64,000 nucleotides of DNA, taken from contig NZ_WTUX01000019.1 in the NCBI RefSeq assembly GCF_009882975.1, positions 566,446 through 630,445 of the forward strand, in the 5' to 3' direction. This DNA is from Maritimibacter harenae (GTDB taxonomy: Bacteria; Pseudomonadota; Alphaproteobacteria; Rhodobacterales; Rhodobacteraceae). This document shows, piece after piece, positions 10,299 to 19,335 of the stretch. Made by a program: the position numbers and the translations under genes. How positions within the stretch are numbered: the first letter of the stretch is position 1; each line of letters starts with the position of its first letter. The notes below the pieces were generated by a model. That model did no database searches and was not told the origin of the DNA. It saw nothing but the letters and a program-made list of their open reading frames with translations.

Positions 10299-11087
10299 TC
10301 AGAGGTTTTCCGGCTGCGGCATGCCCAGCACGTGGAAACCGCAATCGACGGTGATGATCTCGCCCGTCGTGCAAGCGCCGTAATCGGAGGCCAGATACAC
10401 CGCCGTGCCGCCGATCGATTCCAGCGTCGCGTTCTGGCGCAGGGGCGAGTTCGCCTCGGTGTGCCGGAAGGTCTTGCGCGCACCGCCGATGGCCGCGCCC
10501 GCGAGCGTCTTCATCGGGCCCGGGCTGATCGCGTTCACGCGGATGCCCTGCGGGCCGAGGTCGTTGGCGAGGTACCGCACGCTCGCCTCGAGCGCCGCCT
10601 TGGCCACGCCCATGACGTTGTAGAACGGGGTCACACGGTTCGAGCCGCCGTAGGTGAGCGTCAGGATCGTCCCGCCCTCGGCCATGTAGGGCTCGACCCG
10701 GCGCGCCACCTCGATCAGCGAGTAGCAGGAGATGTCGAGCGAGTTCTTGAAGTTCCCGCGCGAGGTGTTGAGGAACCGGCCCGTCAGCTCCGACTTGTCG
10801 GAATAGGCCACCGCGTGGACCAGGAAGTCGATCCGGTCCCAGCGTTCCCACAGGGACGCGAAGCCGGCGTCGAGCCGCGCGTCATCGGTGACGTCCATAT
10901 CCACGAGGATGTCCGACCCCACGGAGGCGGCGAGCGGTTCGACCCGCTTGCCGAAGGCTTCACCCTGGTAGGAAAACGCGAGCTCGGCCCCTTCGTCGGC
11001 CATCGCCTTGGCGATGCCCCAGGCGATCGAACGGTCGTTCGCGACGCCCATGACCAGGCCGCGCTTGCCCTTCATCAACTGACCCAT
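10299..11087 (-). CDS. fabI: Enoyl-[acyl-carrier-protein] reductase (NADH)
   Basis: Last step of each fatty-acid elongation cycle. The 262-residue SDR-type protein carries Tyr146, Tyr156 and Lys163 at exactly the numbering of E. coli FabI (LTYGGS; YNVMGVAK), and the FabI-type nucleotide motif GVANDRSIAWG. It follows fabB by 9 bp on the same strand and ends the fabA-fabB-fabI operon. Triclosan-type inhibitors target this enzyme class. Confidence 0.97.
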   Translation of the reverse strand: MGQLMKGKRGLVMGVANDRSIAWGIAKAMADEGAELAFSYQGEAFGKRVEPLAASVGSDILVDMDVTDDARLDAGFASLWERWDRIDFLVHAVAYSDKSELTGRFLNTSRGNFKNSLDISCYSLIEVARRVEPYMAEGGTILTLTYGGSNRVTPFYNVMGVAKAALEASVRYLANDLGPQGIRVNAISPGPMKTLAGAAIGGARKTFRHTEANSPLRQNATLESIGGTAVYLASDYGACTTGEIITVDCGFHVLGMPQPENL

Positions 11088-11096
11088 GTTCCCGTC

Positions 11097-12326
11097 CTAT
11101 CCTTGATACTTGCTCACGAGCATGGAGCCGTTGGTGCCGCCGAAGCCGAAGCTGTTGGTCATGACCGTGTCGAGCCCGGCGTTTTCGACGAGCTTCAGAG
11201 CGATCTCGTGTTCGTGGATCGCGGGGTCGAGCGTCTCGACGTTGATCGAGGGCGTGATGAAGTCGTTCTCGAGCATGAGGATCGAGAAGATCGCTTCGAG
11301 CGCGCCGGCCGCGCCCTGGGCATGCCCGGTCATCGACTTGGTGGACGAGATCGGGGGCGTGTTGCCTTCGCCGAAAACGCGGCGCACGGCTTCCACTTCT
11401 CCGACATCACCGACCGGGGTCGAGGTGCCGTGAGCGTTGATATAGCCCACTTTCCGATCTTCGGGCAGGGTGGAGAGCGCAAGGCGCATCGCCCGCTCGC
11501 CGCCTTCGCCGGACGGGGCCACCATGTCGTGACCGTCCGAGGTGGCGGCGAAGCCTGTGATCTCGCCATAGATCTTCGCGCCGCGTGCCAGCGCGTGTTC
11601 GAGGCTTTCCAGCACGACCATCCCGCCGCCGCCGGCGATCACGAACCCGTCGCGTTCGGCGTCGAAGGCGCGGCTGGCCTTGTCCGGCGTATCGTTGAAC
11701 TTCGAGGACATCGCGCCCATCGCGTCGAACAGGCACGACAGCGTCCAGTCGAGCTCTTCCCCGCCGCCGGCGAACATCACGTCCTGCTTGCCCATCATGA
11801 TCTGCTCGGCCGCGTTGCCGATGCAGTGCAGCGAGGTCGAGCAGGCCGAGGTGATGGAGTAGTTGATGCCCTTGATCTTGTACTGTGTCGCGAGGTTCGC
11901 GCTCACGGTCGAGGACATGCACTTCGGCACCGCGAGCGGGCCGATCCGCTTGGGCGAGCCGGATTTCAGCACCGTCTGGTGCGCCTGGAACATCGCGCTG
12001 GTCGACGGGCCGCCGGAGCCGGCGATGAGCCCGGTCCGCTCGTTCACCACGTCCGATTCTTCCAGCCCGGCATCGGCGATCGCCTGGCCCATCGCGAGAT
12101 AGGCATAGGCCGCGCCCGGACCCATGAAGCGCAGCGCGCGCTTGTCCACGTGCTCTTTCAGGTCGATGTCCACATCGCCGGCGATCTGGCTGCGAAAGCC
12201 GTATTCGGCCATGTCGGCATTGGCGGTGATGCCCGAGCGGCCCGCCTTGAGCGAGTCGGTGACTTCGGTGACATCCAGCCCGATGGGCGAAATGATCCCG
12301 AGCCCCGTTACGACGACACGTTGCAT
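11097..12326 (-). CDS. fabB: Beta-ketoacyl-ACP synthase I
   Basis: A 409-residue KAS enzyme. The active-site cysteine is Cys162 ([10 protein letters not shown]); the two histidines lie in [11 protein letters not shown] and [11 protein letters not shown]. FabB extends the cis-3-decenoyl branch made by FabA, so the pair supports anaerobic-type unsaturated fatty acid synthesis. It sits between fabA (31 bp upstream) and fabI (9 bp downstream) in one operon. Confidence 0.96.
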   Translation of the reverse strand: MQRVVVTGLGIISPIGLDVTEVTDSLKAGRSGITANADMAEYGFRSQIAGDVDIDLKEHVDKRALRFMGPGAAYAYLAMGQAIADAGLEESDVVNERTGLIAGSGGPSTSAMFQAHQTVLKSGSPKRIGPLAVPKCMSSTVSANLATQYKIKGINYSITSACSTSLHCIGNAAEQIMMGKQDVMFAGGGEELDWTLSCLFDAMGAMSSKFNDTPDKASRAFDAERDGFVIAGGGGMVVLESLEHALARGAKIYGEITGFAATSDGHDMVAPSGEGGERAMRLALSTLPEDRKVGYINAHGTSTPVGDVGEVEAVRRVFGEGNTPPISSTKSMTGHAQGAAGALEAIFSILMLENDFITPSINVETLDPAIHEHEIALKLVENAGLDTVMTNSFGFGGTNGSMLVSKYQG

Positions 12327-12357
12327 CTTCGGCTCCTTTTCTGGCTGCGCCCGACCC

Positions 12358-12867
12358 TCAGGTCTCGGAAAGCGCGACCTTCATGTCCTTGACTTGATAG
12401 ATGACTTCGCCGTCGGCTTCCACGATGCCGTCCGCCACGCCCATCGTCAGGCGCCGGGTCTGGACCGCTTTCGTGAAGTCCACGTAATAGGTCAGCATCT
12501 TGCGGTCGGGGCGGACCATGCCGGTCAGCTTCACCTCGCCCACGCCGAGCGCGTAGCCGCGCCCCTGCCAGCCGCGCCAGCCCAGGTTGAAGCCGGTGAG
12601 CTGCCACAGGCCGTCAAGGCCGAGACAGCCGGGCATGATCGGGTTGCCGGGGAAGTGGCATTCGAAGAACCACAGGTCCGGCGTGATGTCGAACTCGGCG
12701 ACCACGTGGCCCTTGCCGTGCTTGCCGCCGTCCCCGGAGATGTCGGTGATCCGGTCCATCATCAGCATCGGCGGGGCGGGAAGCTGCGCGTTGCCCGGCC
12801 CGAAGAGCTCGCCGGCTGCGCATTTCAGCAGGTCGTCCTTGTCGAAACTGGTTGGATACTCTGCCAT
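12358..12867 (-). CDS. fabA: 3-hydroxydecanoyl-ACP dehydratase/isomerase
   Basis: A 169-residue hot-dog-fold enzyme that dehydrates 3-hydroxydecanoyl-ACP and isomerises trans-2 to cis-3-decenoyl-ACP. The catalytic pair His71 ([12 protein letters not shown]) and Asp85 ([10 protein letters not shown]) is present. I chose the ATG at 12867; the longer open frame upstream runs antisense to irr. First gene of fabA-fabB-fabI and divergent from irr, an arrangement conserved in alphaproteobacteria. Confidence 0.96.
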   Translation of the reverse strand: MAEYPTSFDKDDLLKCAAGELFGPGNAQLPAPPMLMMDRITDISGDGGKHGKGHVVAEFDITPDLWFFECHFPGNPIMPGCLGLDGLWQLTGFNLGWRGWQGRGYALGVGEVKLTGMVRPDRKMLTYYVDFTKAVQTRRLTMGVADGIVEADGEVIYQVKDMKVALSET

Positions 12868-12986
12868 CTGGCCCCCGGTTGTTGTCGCTTGGTCGCGTGA
12901 TGTGGTTCGTGACCGTCTATCACCGGCGCGGACTCCGAGGCAAGGGCGACGGGCCCTGCATGGCGTGCGCAGCAAGGCAAAACCGT

Positions 12987-13016
12987 TTGAAATCCGGGGG
13001 TGATCCTGCCTATATA
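12987..13016 (+). promoter_or_regulatory. Probable sigma-70 promoter of irr
   Basis: TTGAAA (12987-12992), 18-bp spacer, TATATA (13011-13016), about 28 bp before the irr start codon in an AT-rich pocket of the fabA/irr intergenic region. Confidence 0.6.
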
Positions 13017-13044
13017 TGCGGTCAGACCAAGGCAGAGGCATGAC

Positions 13045-13488
13045 ATGACCCAGAGCCAGGCAACACAGACCCGGAGCCAGGCAAAAGACATGGGCGCGCG
13101 GTGGCTGGAAAGCGCCGGACTGCGCCCGACGCGGCAGCGCGTGGCGATCGCCACCCTGCTGATTGGGGACGGTCAACATCGGCACGTCACCGCCGAGAGC
13201 CTGTTCGACGCGATCCGCGAGGCGGGCGAAAAGGTGTCGCTCGCCACGGTCTACAATACCCTTCGCTCGTTTTCCGAGGCGGGCCTCCTGCGGGAGATCC
13301 TGGTGAACGGGACCAAGGGGTATTTCGACACCAATACCACCAACCACCCGCATTTCTTCTGGGAAGACACGGGTGAGCTGATGGATGCGCCGGAAGAGGA
13401 TCTTGAAATTTCCGCGCTGCCCAAGGCGCCCGAAGGCGCCGAGGTGTCGAAGGTCGACGTGGTGATCCGGCTGCGCGCGAAGGGCTGA
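13045..13488 (+). CDS. irr: Fur-family iron/heme response regulator Irr
   Basis: A 147-residue Fur-family repressor/activator. The winged helix holds [15 protein letters not shown] and [19 protein letters not shown]; the C-terminal half is short, with [18 protein letters not shown] instead of the Cys-rich zinc site of Fur. This pattern and the position next to fabA identify the alphaproteobacterial Irr branch, which responds to heme/iron status. The start at 13045 removes 15 non-family residues. PerR or Zur are less likely because the Cys pairs are absent. Confidence 0.85.
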   Translation: MTQSQATQTRSQAKDMGARWLESAGLRPTRQRVAIATLLIGDGQHRHVTAESLFDAIREAGEKVSLATVYNTLRSFSEAGLLREILVNGTKGYFDTNTTNHPHFFWEDTGELMDAPEEDLEISALPKAPEGAEVSKVDVVIRLRAKG

Positions 13489-13941
13489 TCAGCCCGCCGC
13501 GCGGTCCTCGATCACGTTGATGTCCACGTCATGCTCGATCTGGGCCTTGGCGGCGACCAGCACCTGATTGAGGACGGCCGTCTGTGTGAGCGCCCGGGTC
13601 ATCTTGTCATCCTCGGACCCCTTGAAGCCGCTTTCCACGACCTTGATCTCGGTATGCGGACCCTTCTCGGTGAAGGTCCACGAGACGTGGGTCTCCGTCT
13701 CACCCGATCCCCAGCGCATGTCGATACTGTCGCCGGGGAAGGCGTCATCGATCGTCACGGGAATGCATTGCGCGTCCTTTTCCTCGCCCATGTACCATTC
13801 CAAATCCGCGCCGGGCCGGATCGGACCGGACACGCGCGGGAACCAGAAGCGCGTCAGGCGCTCGGGTTTTGCGAAGGTGTCGTGGCAGATGACGGGAGAG
13901 GCCGCGACCATGATCGCGGCTTTGGCGTTATACTCGGTCAT
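13489..13941 (-). CDS. SRPBCC (AHSA1-like) family protein
   Basis: A 150-residue START/SRPBCC-fold protein, recognisable from the AHSA1-like pattern: an N-terminal strand with FAKPERLTRFWFP, DIDMRWGSGETETHVSWTF in the middle, and a C-terminal helix. These bind hydrophobic ligands or Hsp90-like partners; the ligand is unknown. An excellent Shine-Dalgarno (AAAGGAGG) precedes the ATG. It converges on irr with no gap. Confidence 0.78.
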   Translation of the reverse strand: MTEYNAKAAIMVAASPVICHDTFAKPERLTRFWFPRVSGPIRPGADLEWYMGEEKDAQCIPVTIDDAFPGDSIDMRWGSGETETHVSWTFTEKGPHTEIKVVESGFKGSEDDKMTRALTQTAVLNQVLVAAKAQIEHDVDINVIEDRAAG

Positions 13942-14027
13942 CGCGTCCTCCTTTCATCAAGGAAACGCGAGCCCGGCGCCGGGTGTTCCGGGGCGGGCCG
14001 GCTGAGCGGCCCGCCGCCGAAGGGAGA

Positions 14028-14456
14028 TCAGGCGATCTCGACCAGTTCGATGTCGAAGGTCAGGTCCTTGCCCGCCAGCTGGTGGTTGGCATCGATCGTC
14101 ACCTTCTCCTCGGACACGTCGGTGACGGTCACGGGGATCTGGCGGCCATCCGGCGTGGACATTTGCAGCATGATGCCGTTTTCCAGCGGAATGTCCGCCG
14201 GGATGTCGCCGCGCGGAATCTCGGTCACGCCTTCGGGATGATGCTGGCCATAGGCCTCGTCGGCCGGAACCGGGACGGTCTTCTTCTCGCCCACTTCCAT
14301 GCCGGGCACCGCCTTGTCGAGCCCCGGGATGATCTGGCCGGAACCCACGGTGAATTCCAGCGGGTCACGACCCTCGGAGCTGTCGAACACGGTGCCGTCG
14401 GTCAGCGTGCCGGTGTAGTGAATACGGACGGTATCGCCCGATTTGACTTGCGCCAT
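14028..14456 (-). CDS. FKBP-type peptidyl-prolyl isomerase (SlyD-like)
   Basis: A 142-residue FKBP protein. The FKBP core is VRIHYTGTLTDGTVFDSSEGRDPLEF and GQIIPGLDKAVPGMEVGEKK; an inserted-flap domain follows (residues about 65-125), as in SlyD/FkpB. The His-rich SlyD tail is missing. It acts as a cytosolic prolyl isomerase and chaperone. Monocistronic on the minus strand. Confidence 0.92.
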   Translation of the reverse strand: MAQVKSGDTVRIHYTGTLTDGTVFDSSEGRDPLEFTVGSGQIIPGLDKAVPGMEVGEKKTVPVPADEAYGQHHPEGVTEIPRGDIPADIPLENGIMLQMSTPDGRQIPVTVTDVSEEKVTIDANHQLAGKDLTFDIELVEIA

Positions 14457-14601
14457 GATTGCCTCGATGTCGGGAATGAGTTCTGCAAGGCCACGCGCTT
14501 GGCGCAGGTGCTTGCGGGGTGTTCCTATAACATAGGGGGGCGTGAGCGATTGTAAACGGGGGGTCAGGGCCGGTTTTCGGTGAAAAACCTGGGGTTTTCC
14601 G

Positions 14602-15471
14602 TCAGAACCACTGACCCGGTTCCATCAGACCCAGGTCGAGAAGCTGCTGCGAACTCCAGTCGAAGGGCACCGAATTGTGCCACTTGAAGGTGGGGATGTC
14701 GAAGGTTGAGCCCGCGTTCGACTTGAGCGCCTTGGCCGTCCGGAAGCTCACGATCGCCGCCGTCAGGCTGTTGTGCCAGGGGCAGGCATAGGTGTTGTAT
14801 TCCTCGTCGTTGAACGTGTGGTCCGCCCGCAGCGCCAGGTCGCGGCGCGACCTGAACAGCGCGATCCGGTCGATCTTGCGCCGGTGGCGCGGCACGTGTT
14901 CCTCGTAGCGCCAGCGCAGCCCGCCGAAGAAGTCGAGCTGCCGCTCCTTGGGATAGTTCTTGTTGGCCGGGTCCGGGCGCGCCTGCGCGTAGTAGCCCGA
15001 CTTGTCCATCCAGGCATGATCCAGCGACACCGCCTTCGGGTGGCGTTCCAGGTCGTCGGCGTAGAGGTCGACGACGTAGGTCAGCATCGCGTCGCGCCGT
15101 TCCTCGCCGTGGAAGGTGAGAAGCTCGTTGACGCTGCGCGTCTCGCAGAACGGGAAGAACAGGTACTCGGCGTTGTAGCAGTAGTAGAGCCACGCGCCCT
15201 CGGCGATGTCGATGACCGCGTTCACCGCCTTCTGAACGTCAGAGACCTCGATCACCGCGTAATCGACCCGGTAGACCGTGTTCTCCATCCCGGCGGGCAG
15301 CTCGAGCTCCACGGGGGCGAAGACGACGATGTCGCGAAAGCCGATCAGCTGGTGGTAGCGGATCGTGCTTTCCACCTCGACCAGATCCTCGACGAAGATC
15401 AGGGCGGTCGGCCCGGTGGCGACCGCCGCCTTGCCCTTCTCGATGAACTGCGCGAGTGATCTGAACCGCAT
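14602..15471 (-). CDS. Glycosyltransferase-like protein (GT2/GT92-like)
   Basis: A 289-residue cytosolic protein with no signal peptide. Visible features are IRYHQLIGFRDIVVFAP near the N-terminus, AEGAWLYYCYNAEYLFFPF, a DLYADDLE acidic stretch, and FKWHNSVPFDW near the C-terminus. This resembles bacterial GT2/GT92-type proteins of unknown acceptor. The start at 15471 is preferred; the longer frame overlaps the miaB promoter. Divergent from miaB. The assignment to a transferase is moderate. Confidence 0.6.
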   Translation of the reverse strand: MRFRSLAQFIEKGKAAVATGPTALIFVEDLVEVESTIRYHQLIGFRDIVVFAPVELELPAGMENTVYRVDYAVIEVSDVQKAVNAVIDIAEGAWLYYCYNAEYLFFPFCETRSVNELLTFHGEERRDAMLTYVVDLYADDLERHPKAVSLDHAWMDKSGYYAQARPDPANKNYPKERQLDFFGGLRWRYEEHVPRHRRKIDRIALFRSRRDLALRADHTFNDEEYNTYACPWHNSLTAAIVSFRTAKALKSNAGSTFDIPTFKWHNSVPFDWSSQQLLDLGLMEPGQWF

Positions 15472-15601
15472 CGTTGCCCCGACTGCCCTTTCCCGCGGGC
15501 CATGGTAAACTTTCCCTGAACGACACCGCGGATGCAACCGTTGCGGCGCGCAGGGACATGCGGTAGGACGCGCGCTGATCCTGACCCCGAGAGTGCCTGA
15601 C

Positions 15602-16933
15602 ATGAAAGACGAGACGGCGGACCCCAAGAAGCTCTTCATCCGGACCTACGGGTGCCAGATGAACGTCTACGACAGCGAGCGCATGGCCGAGGCCATGGGC
15701 GGGCAGGGCTATGTCGAGGTCGGCAGCCCGGACGAGGCGGACATGATCCTCCTCAACACCTGCCACATCCGCGAAAAGGCGGCCGAGAAGGTGTATTCCG
15801 AGCTGGGCCGGTTCAAGGACCTCAAGGACGCCAAGCCGGACCTCAAGATCGGGGTGGCCGGCTGCGTGGCGCAGGCCGAGGGCGAAGAGATCATGCGCCG
15901 CCAGCCGATGGTCGACCTGGTGGTCGGGCCGCAGACCTACCACCGGCTGCCGGACATGGTGGAGAAGGTCGCCAAGGGCGAGAAGGCCGTCGACACCGAT
16001 TTCCCGGCCGAGGACAAGTTCGAGATCCTCAAGAACCGCCCGGTCGCGAAGCGCGCGCCGACCGCGTTCCTCACCGTTCAGGAAGGCTGCGACAAGTTCT
16101 GCGCCTTCTGTGTCGTGCCCTACACCCGTGGGGCCGAGGTCAGCCGCCCGCCCGAGCGCATCCTGCGCGAGGCGCGCGAACTCGTGGAGCGCGGTGTGCG
16201 CGAGATCACCCTGCTGGGCCAGAACGTCAACGCCTACCACGGCGCGGGGGAGGGTGGCGACTGGTCGCTGGCCCGCCTGATCTGGGCGCTCAACGACATC
16301 GACGGGCTGGAGCGCATCCGTTTCACCACCTCGCATCCCAACGACATGTCCGACGACCTGATCGCGGCGCACGGCGAATGCGAGAAGCTCATGCCCTACC
16401 TGCACCTGCCGGTGCAGTCCGGGTCGGACCGGATCCTCAAGCGGATGAACCGCAAGCACACGGCGGAGGAATACATCCGGCTGATCGAGCGGATCCGCGC
16501 GGCGCGGCCCGACATCCTGATCTCGGGTGATTTCATCGTCGGCTTCCCGGAAGAGACCGACCGTGACTTCGAGGACACGATGGACCTGATCCGGGAGGTC
16601 AATTACGGGCAGGCGTTCAGTTTCAAGTATTCCTCCCGGCCGGGTACCCCGGCCGCGGAACGCCCGCTGGTCGATGCCGACGTGGCTTCGGCCCGGCTGC
16701 AGGCGCTGCAGGGACTGATCAACGACCAGGCCCGCGCGATCATGGAGGGCATGGTCGGGCGCGAGGTGGGCGTTCTGTTCGAAAAGCCCGGCCGGATGGA
16801 GGGCCAGATGGTCGGCAAGTCCGACTATCTTCATGCCGTCCACGTGAAGGCCGATGGAATCGCTCCCGGGGACCTGAAGCGGGTGAGAATCACGGAAGCG
16901 GCGCCCAATTCGCTCGCCGGGACGCTCGTCTGA
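15602..16933 (+). CDS. miaB: tRNA-2-methylthio-N6-dimethylallyladenosine synthase
   Basis: A radical-SAM methylthiotransferase of 443 residues that adds the 2-methylthio group to i6A37 of tRNAs. The N-terminal UPF0004 domain has three cluster Cys (YGCQMN, NTCHIR, AGCVAQ), the radical-SAM motif is CDKFCAFC, and the C-terminal TRAM domain ends the protein. ATG at 15602 is preferred over the GTG at 15593. Confidence 0.96.
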   Translation: MKDETADPKKLFIRTYGCQMNVYDSERMAEAMGGQGYVEVGSPDEADMILLNTCHIREKAAEKVYSELGRFKDLKDAKPDLKIGVAGCVAQAEGEEIMRRQPMVDLVVGPQTYHRLPDMVEKVAKGEKAVDTDFPAEDKFEILKNRPVAKRAPTAFLTVQEGCDKFCAFCVVPYTRGAEVSRPPERILREARELVERGVREITLLGQNVNAYHGAGEGGDWSLARLIWALNDIDGLERIRFTTSHPNDMSDDLIAAHGECEKLMPYLHLPVQSGSDRILKRMNRKHTAEEYIRLIERIRAARPDILISGDFIVGFPEETDRDFEDTMDLIREVNYGQAFSFKYSSRPGTPAAERPLVDADVASARLQALQGLINDQARAIMEGMVGREVGVLFEKPGRMEGQMVGKSDYLHAVHVKADGIAPGDLKRVRITEAAPNSLAGTLV

Positions 16934-17125
16934 AGACCGGCCTAACTGCCCGGCATGGCCGGATCTTTCTGATTCCCTGTGGTAATGAACCTCTTTGGAC
17001 CAGATTGTTCACCCGGGCGGGGCGAATATAAAGCGGCCAGCGTTTACACGAACACTTTCATCGGTTTAACCTCCATACAATTGATGTAGAGCCGTTTGCC
17101 ACGCGGCCATTTTGGGGGATTAGGA

Positions 17126-17713
17126 GTGAAAAACCGGATAATGTCTGGGGTCAGGACCATGGCGGCCGCCACGGTTTTGGGTCTCGCTGCCGCAGCCGGG
17201 GTTGCAACCACGGCATCGGCACAATCGCAGGTCACGGTCACCGGAAAGATCAATTGGGGTCTCTGGGTCGATCCGGACGGGTGCATGCACTGGTGGGCCG
17301 ACGGCGGTGTCGAAGGATACATGGTGTCGCGCCGCGATCCGAAGACCGGTCGTCACATGTGCCTGGAAAAGAACACCTGTGCCGTTCAGAACACGGACGT
17401 GCTTTTCGCGACCGACAGCTACCGGCTGACGGCGCAGGGGCGTGAATGGCTGCGCAAGTTCTTCTCGTCCGCCGGGGCCTTCGCCTACGCGGTCTACGGG
17501 CACACCGACAGCCGCGCCTCGGACGAGTACAACATCCGCCTGTCGCAGAACCGCGCCAAAGCGGTTGCCGGCGTCGCGCGCCAGTCCGGCGCGGTCGTCG
17601 ACCGGGTCGTGGGCTTCGGCGAACGCCGGCCCATCGCGCCCAACAACTCGGCGGCGAACATGCAAAAGAACCGCCGTGTCGAAATCGTCTGCTACAGGTA
17701 CCCTTCGCCATGA
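17126..17713 (+). CDS. Exported OmpA-like peptidoglycan-binding protein with DGC module
   Basis: GTG start (Shine-Dalgarno GGGGGATTAGGAG), 195 residues, Sec signal peptide (to about residue 32). Residues about 50-79 form a Cys-bounded module (PDGC..W..D.G.EGY...R.DP..G...C) that recurs in the next gene. The OmpA_C domain follows: TDVLFATDSYRLTAQG, YGHTDSRASDEYNIRLSQNRA, GFGERRPIAPN, KNRRVEI. It should anchor to peptidoglycan in the periplasm. The next gene overlaps by 4 bp. The short N-terminal module, with no beta-barrel, means it is not OmpA itself. Confidence 0.85.
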   Translation: MKNRIMSGVRTMAAATVLGLAAAAGVATTASAQSQVTVTGKINWGLWVDPDGCMHWWADGGVEGYMVSRRDPKTGRHMCLEKNTCAVQNTDVLFATDSYRLTAQGREWLRKFFSSAGAFAYAVYGHTDSRASDEYNIRLSQNRAKAVAGVARQSGAVVDRVVGFGERRPIAPNNSAANMQKNRRVEIVCYRYPSP

Positions 17714-18045
17714 TCACGAAACACGCAATTATCGCGCTCGTCGCCACGATGGGCGTCGCCGGCTGCCAGTCGACCGTCTATGACGGCGGTTCGCCGAAAC
17801 TCATCGCCACCAACGTGGACCGCACCATCGGCGACAGCCCCGGCCCGCGCGATGGCATCGCGGCCGTGGCCGTGCTGCCCGACGGCTGCGAGGCCTGGAT
17901 CACCGACGACGGCCTTGAAGGGTATGGCGGCGACCGCTCGGACCCGCGCTCGGGCCTGCCGCGCTGCTCGAACGAGCTGCCGCGCGGCGCCGTGATCGGC
18001 GAGTGGCGCGCCTCGGACGACCTGCCGGACTACCTGCCGCGCTGA
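17710..18045 (+). CDS. Lipoprotein sharing the DGC module with its neighbour
   Basis: A 111-residue protein with a lipobox (MGVAGC, cleavage before Cys19). Residues 57-86 align without gaps to residues 50-79 of the upstream OmpA-like protein at 15 of 30 identical positions (PDGC, W, D, EGY, R, DP, G, C). It overlaps the upstream stop by ATGA, so the two are co-translated. Probably an outer-membrane lipoprotein partner of the OmpA-like protein. I do not recognise a named family. Confidence 0.75.
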   Translation: MITKHAIIALVATMGVAGCQSTVYDGGSPKLIATNVDRTIGDSPGPRDGIAAVAVLPDGCEAWITDDGLEGYGGDRSDPRSGLPRCSNELPRGAVIGEWRASDDLPDYLPR

Positions 18046-18070
18046 GGTCGCGGACCGCACAATATGAAGG

Positions 18071-18098
18071 CCGCGCATCCCCGGTGCGCGGTCTTTTT
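18071..18098 (+). terminator. Intrinsic terminator of the OmpA/lipoprotein pair
   Basis: Stem CCGCGCA / TGCGCGG with a 7-nt loop, followed by TCTTTTT; 25 bp past the lipoprotein stop. Confidence 0.85.
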
Positions 18099-18193
18099 GT
18101 ATCAATCTCGTAATTTTCACACGGGAGAGCTTGCGCGGGAACAAGGGGGCGGGCACGATCGTTGATACAGGCACCCGTGAAACGGAGACATAG

Positions 18194-19207
18194 TTGGGAC
18201 TTGATGCGCTGAACCCGCCGAAACCCGAAGACATTCACGAAACGCTGCTGGAGTTTCCCGACAATCGATTGCTGATCGACCTGTGCGGGGAATTCGACCG
18301 AAACCTCGCCCAGATCGAACACCAGATGAACGTGCACATCCTGCGCCGCGGCAACCAGCTGGCCGTCGTCGGCGACAGCGAGGCGCGCGGGCAGGCCGCG
18401 GCGGTCCTCCAGGCGCTCTACCAGCGGCTCGAGCAGGGCAAGCAGATCGAGGCCGGCGACATCGACGGCGAGATTCGCATGGGGCCCGCCGAGACCGAGG
18501 GCGCGGGCCCGGACGCGCAGATGGAGCTCTTCAAGGGCGGGCGGGTCGAGATCAAGACCCGCAAGAAGCTGGTCGAGCCGCGCACGGAGGCCCAGAAGGC
18601 CTATGTCAAAAGCCTGTTCAACCACGAGCTGGCCTTCGGGATCGGCCCGGCGGGCACCGGCAAGACCTACCTCGCCGTGGCCGTGGGGGTGAACATGTTC
18701 ATCGGCGGCCATGTCGACCGGATCATCCTGTCGCGTCCGGCCGTCGAGGCGGGCGAGAAGCTGGGCTACCTGCCGGGCGACATGAAGGACAAGGTCGACC
18801 CCTACATGCAGCCGCTCTACGACGCGCTGAACGATTTCCTGCCCGGCAAGCAGGCTGCGAAGCTGATGGAAGAAAAGCGGATCGAGATCGCGCCGCTGGC
18901 CTTCATGCGCGGTCGCACGCTGTCCAACGCCTTCGTCGTGCTCGACGAGGCGCAGAACGCCACCACGATGCAGATGAAGATGTTCCTCACCCGCCTGGGC
19001 GAGGGGTCGCGGATGGTGATCACCGGGGACCGCAGCCAGGTCGACCTGCCGCGCGGCGTGAACTCGGGCCTGCGGGATGCCGAGACGCTTCTGAAGGGGA
19101 TCGACGACATCGCGTTCAACTACTTCACCGCGAAGGACGTGGTCCGCCACCCGCTGGTCGCCAAGATCATCGACGCTTACGACGCGGCGGACCCCGCCAA
19201 GGGGTGA
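18194..19207 (+). CDS. ybeZ: PhoH-like ATPase (YbeZ)
   Basis: A 337-residue PhoH-family P-loop protein. Walker A is GPAGTGKTY, Walker B is FVVLDEAQN, and the sensor is ITGDRSQVDLP. TTG start at 18194 with GGAG 7 bp upstream. PhoH/YbeZ works with the endoribonuclease YbeY in 16S rRNA maturation, and ybeY follows after one gene. No terminator separates them. Confidence 0.94.
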   Translation: MGLDALNPPKPEDIHETLLEFPDNRLLIDLCGEFDRNLAQIEHQMNVHILRRGNQLAVVGDSEARGQAAAVLQALYQRLEQGKQIEAGDIDGEIRMGPAETEGAGPDAQMELFKGGRVEIKTRKKLVEPRTEAQKAYVKSLFNHELAFGIGPAGTGKTYLAVAVGVNMFIGGHVDRIILSRPAVEAGEKLGYLPGDMKDKVDPYMQPLYDALNDFLPGKQAAKLMEEKRIEIAPLAFMRGRTLSNAFVVLDEAQNATTMQMKMFLTRLGEGSRMVITGDRSQVDLPRGVNSGLRDAETLLKGIDDIAFNYFTAKDVVRHPLVAKIIDAYDAADPAKG

Positions 19208-19312
19208 GGGTTTCGCGCGATGCGGGCCGCCGGGCGGCCCGCGCAGGTCTGGCGCCGTCCCGCCTGCGGCGGGCCGGCGCGGTCGTCGGGGGACCGGTCC
19301 CCCGAACCCCCT

Positions 19313-19335
19313 GAAGTATTTACGGAACGATGAAG
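19313..19335 (+). repeat. Dispersed intergenic motif, copy 1
   Basis: GAAGTATTTACGGAACGATG preceded by a G5...C5 hairpin (19288-19303). Related copies lie at 25959-25984 (plus) and 29442-29466 (minus). The proposed ATG of the next gene falls inside it. Confidence 0.55.

Noticed and set aside
13045-13488. Fur, PerR or Zur
   Set aside because: The Cys-rich structural zinc site is missing and the gene is beside fabA, as is typical of Irr.
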